Assembly: GCF_008831285.2 (NCBI RefSeq)
Contig: NC_045145.1
Location: forward strand, 7,316,802-7,380,801
Length of the DNA stretch: 64,000 bases
Source of the DNA: Nymphaea colorata
Lineage: Eukaryota > Streptophyta > Magnoliopsida > Nymphaeales > Nymphaeaceae
Direction of reading: 5' to 3'
Positions 60,958 to 64,000 of the stretch are shown piece after piece. Below the pieces are notes generated by a model. That model made no database searches and was not told the origin of the DNA. It saw nothing but the letters and a program-made list of their open reading frames with translations. The position numbers and the translations under genes are program-made. Within the stretch, counting starts at the first letter, position 1. Every line of letters starts with the position of its first letter.

Positions 60958-62308
60958 ACCTTTTTTTTTTTTTGGATGCTCCTCATTTAGTGGTCTGTCT
61001 TAAATTTAAGCAAATAGGTTTTGGCTGTCTATGCATGGTTACTTATCTCTGCATTTTTGTTGTTTGGACTTCAGCTGGTAAATAGGCATACATGTGGCCT
61101 AATCAAGGTGAGCTTAATTATTTTGATATAATACCATTAATATAAAATATTCCATCAATAGATATATAAAAAGAAAACCAGAATTGCTCCAACAACGATT
61201 AATTAGGGTAATATATATGTACATATAAGAAAAATCATAAATTTACATAAGTTGAAAAGGAAAACAGAAACAATGTGAACTGAAAATTTATAGATTCACG
61301 GGATCTTCCAGAACTTGAAAAATCAGGTGCCCAAGTAAATAAACTTTAGTTTAATTCCAACTTTTAGAGTTCTGGACAGTTGGTCTGCCTCCCAAGTTCC
61401 AACTGTAGCTACATATCATCCCCCACCGTGAGGCACATATGTGCTGCCATTCATCCCACTTATTTGAGAAGAAGACTAACCCAATGGGACACAGTAAATT
61501 GCTTGATCAGTAAATGGTGATCCGAGCTAACATAAAAAGCATTACTCCTTGTTCGGATGCTGCAAATGTAGCCCATTCAACTCTCAAAAATTTAGTTATA
61601 TTTAATTATGTGTGTGTGTGCATGCACATGTGCCAGTAACACAAAACTGTGAATACAATTGGCCAGATGAAGTTTCGGGCTACATAGTATTCTATTAAAA
61701 TTTTGAAACTATAGTTCGAGTCTTTGCAATCTTAGACCCGACCAAGATTGCATTGACAAGAGGTCTGTTTGCACTTGAAGTCCTAACCCACGTCATAAAA
61801 CAACAACGGAGGTATGAGGTCAGTTCCGGTTAGGGCTGCTAGCTTTATTGGTGTGGCACAAGAGGACAAATCCATTGTTGAATAATAATTTGCCCGCAGA
61901 CCCACATTTGGCCATGATCGATAGAAATATAACAAAGGACAGAAATATAGCAATGAGTCACAGTCAAAAGGCCCAGAAGTCAATGCAATGTGGAAATTTT
62001 GTGGAATCAATTAAAGCCCTTCTCGTCCACCACCCATTGAGTGAAATATAAGAAGCAAAGTCAGGTTCTAAGGGTAGCACATATGTAAATGCAAGCTTGG
62101 CGAGCCTGAAAGGGAAGAAATGAGCAGACTTGGGGTCAAGGGTAGCTGTTAAAATGAGCAGTGCTGGTTCAATTATTTCTTTGGGCAAGGAACTGCAAGC
62201 CTGCAACCTAAATAAGATGCCATACAATCAGTCACATGCTGGGTGTCTTGTTTTTCAACTTTCGAATATTCAGCGATAATAATAAATATGAATACTTGAC
62301 TCTTTGAG

Positions 62309-62340
<32 letters not shown>

Positions 62341-62450
62341 GTTGATAAAAAACCAGACTACTTGAGTAAGAGATAAAAACCAGACCCATTAAAAGTCATT
62401 GTTAAATATCTTTTACAATCTATCCTTATAATCATAATTTTAATTCTTAA
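60958..62450. other. intergenic or upstream intron sequence
   Basis: An 87-codon minus frame (61964-62227) overlaps a 67-codon plus frame (61848-62051). Neither shows a known motif. It might hold upstream exons of the unidentified gene, but none could be established. Confidence 0.35.
62309..62338. repeat. (AT)n microsatellite
   Basis: About 30 bp of uninterrupted TA dinucleotides. Confidence 0.95.
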
Positions 62451-62616
62451 CAGCAGTAGCGAAGATACTTGTTGGCGGGGGTGGGCCAATGCTCATTCCA
62501 GCCTACAAAAAATCCCATTATAATGTCTCAACATCACAATGCTATGACTGCAAAATTATTGTGTCACCAAACACAAGTACCCTACCCTTAAGAAGTCTTG
62601 GCTCTGCCGCTGCTTA
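62451..62616. mobile_element. short MITE-like element with CAGCAGTAGC ends
   Basis: The left end (cagcagtagcgaagatactt) and the reverse complement of the right end (aagcagcggcagagccaaga) are imperfect inverted repeats, ~165 bp. Same style as 53728-53921. Confidence 0.45.
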
Positions 62617-64000
62617 ACGGTGATTTGGTGAGAAACATATATTAAGTTTGTCGTTTTCTTACTTAAATAATATTTTTCAATAATAAAGAAATGACCAGCT
62701 CTTACAACATCAAATTTTTTTTATAATAGAAAGATCAATCGTGATTTTCATTAAATTAGTGTTTGTGAATACATTAGAAAGTTCACATTTTGTTTAAAAG
62801 ACCTTCAAATTTAAGAAATCTCGTTTTAATCCCTCATCCAAGTGCTGTGGTATCTACCAGTTGTTCATATATATAAGGCAACCCAAAAAGTCTATATGAT
62901 TTTATTGCAGAAAAAAAAAAAACAGGCTATATGCAAATGCATGCCCCCGAACACGGGAGCATAGCCTGTTCGGACTAGCCCGAACGCAAGGGGAAAAAGA
63001 TCCTTTTCAAAAAGTCAAAAAACAGCGTCCATATAATTTAAAGTACTCCTACTGGATTTTTAAACGGGAAATAATAACTCTAAACCCACTCAGGCTGAGC
63101 GAGGACCCAAAGTCAAGGCGGTCAGTACTACTCGAGCCAAGGTGAGCCTAAGGTCGGCCTGACTTCTGGGCAAGACTTATCAGTATCTGCACGGCCCTTT
63201 TGCTGACCATGGAAGGAAGGCAGGAAAAGTCAAGTCAAAAGAAGCGCGTTCAGACCGACCTGACCGCAGCGAGGTTTGACAGGGTCCGGCAAGGGACCAC
63301 CTAGCTAGCATGTGCCAAAGGGGCTCCTTCCACCGCGTACACTCTACGTTGATGCAATCGAAATAGTTGACAAGAATCTATTCTCCGTCAATTGCAAGTC
63401 GGGTCCGGATCTCAGTTGAATACGGATCAGGTCCATTCCCCCACTTTTTGAGGAACTTGGCAAGTAACTTATGGATTCAAGTCAGATGGATTATTCTTAA
63501 TAAGCATTCAAGTCGGATCCCATATGAGATCCAATCAAAGCTCCCAATATGGACCGCCATACGAGGTCAAGTAAGAATTATTTGCATAAGCCAAACCCGA
63601 TTTAGACTTAGTTAACTGATGTTTCTTTAAGCACTGAAAACTATTAGATCTTAAATGGAATCCGCGCCAATGTCGCCATGTATAATTGAGATGAAATTTG
63701 GGCGTTTGGTACCTTGCATGATTACACAACTGATCCTTCAACTGGAATTCCTTCTTCATCGCTAAATCTAGATCCAGACTAGTGTGGTGTGGTTTGGATC
63801 TGATCCAACTCTATCAGTTGGCACCCACCGTAACTGAATAGGAATCCATCAAATATTTTGTCCTTTCAGGTAAGCAAAGAGATTAACAACCCATACAAGG
63901 CCCTAATTCTCCTCCGATAGAATATAGGTGGGATATGGTTCGCCCATCACTTAGATTGTCGCATTCCTACTTTTTATGGATTAGGGAAGTAGCATCCACG
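62617..64000. other. intergenic, nothing recognised
   Basis: Becomes more GC-rich from ~63050 but shows no coding domain. An 82-codon plus frame (63367-63615) and a 74-codon minus frame (63535-63759) overlap and lack motifs. Confidence 0.4.

Noticed and set aside
1-64000. Prokaryotic-type systems such as CRISPR arrays, toxin-antitoxin or phage clusters
   Set aside because: Introns, plant gene families and plant transposons throughout; no regularly spaced identical repeats or operons.

Overview
The window is nuclear DNA from a flowering plant. It is AT-rich with widely spaced genes. One gene has many short exons bounded by GT/AG, and there is a plant-type NF-YB gene, a plant DEK-domain gene and a dense layer of decayed plant transposable elements (Ty1/copia, CACTA/En-Spm, PIF/Harbinger, a LINE scrap, a SINE-like unit and several MITE-like foldbacks). 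The sequence alone does not fix the species. No bacterial operon, CRISPR array, rRNA or convincing tRNA gene was seen.

Host genes. (1) Positions 1-6841, plus strand: the 3' part of a DEK domain chromatin protein gene. Nine coding exons can be read (1357-6841); the 5' exons lie left of the window. (2) Positions 33735-34385, minus strand: a complete intronless NF-YB transcription factor gene of the NF-YB2/NF-YB3 type, GC-rich in an AT-rich setting, with a TATA box and a GA tract upstream. (3) Positions 59230-60957, minus strand: four phase-0 exons that join into the C-terminal ~155 residues of a protein I cannot name. (4) Positions 13897-14165, minus strand: an isolated first exon resembling the N-terminus of the DNA repair protein ERCC1/RAD10, ending exactly at a splice donor. 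No later ERCC1 exon was found in the window, and short inverted termini flank it, so it may be a captured gene fragment.

Layout. 7.1-10.0 kb: two elements with TGTTTGG-type inverted ends, the second holding a G-rich minisatellite. 10-13.6 kb: little beyond decayed tandem repeats. 15.4-17.9 kb: a minus-strand copia remnant. 18.8-22.45 kb: a plus-strand copia remnant split by a ~1.2 kb unidentified insertion. 23.2-23.55 kb: a cluster of GC-rich hairpins. 25.9-28.07 kb: a CACTA TNP2 transposase pseudogene. 28.9-29.07 kb: a foldback MITE with a perfect 8-bp target duplication. 31.0-32.4 kb: a Harbinger transposase pseudogene between two ~430-bp direct repeats. 35-48.6 kb: non-coding, with AGCTCG-rich elements, a SINE-like unit, a copia LTR plus primer site, and a decayed long-unit tandem array. 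48.9-53.6 kb: a LINE scrap and a ~4 kb segment bounded by inverted repeats next to CT/GA tracts. 54.8-58.7 kb: two copia remnants of opposite orientation. 58.69 kb: a CACTA terminus immediately left of the unidentified gene. 61-64 kb: mostly featureless.

The genes show no sign of acting together. DEK (chromatin architecture) and NF-YB (CCAAT-box transcription) are both nuclear, but they are separated by ~27 kb of transposon debris. I found no convincing new multi-gene system. The items most worth following are the ERCC1 exon inside inverted ends, the unnamed spliced gene abutting a CACTA end, the hairpin cluster, and the Harbinger remnant between direct repeats.
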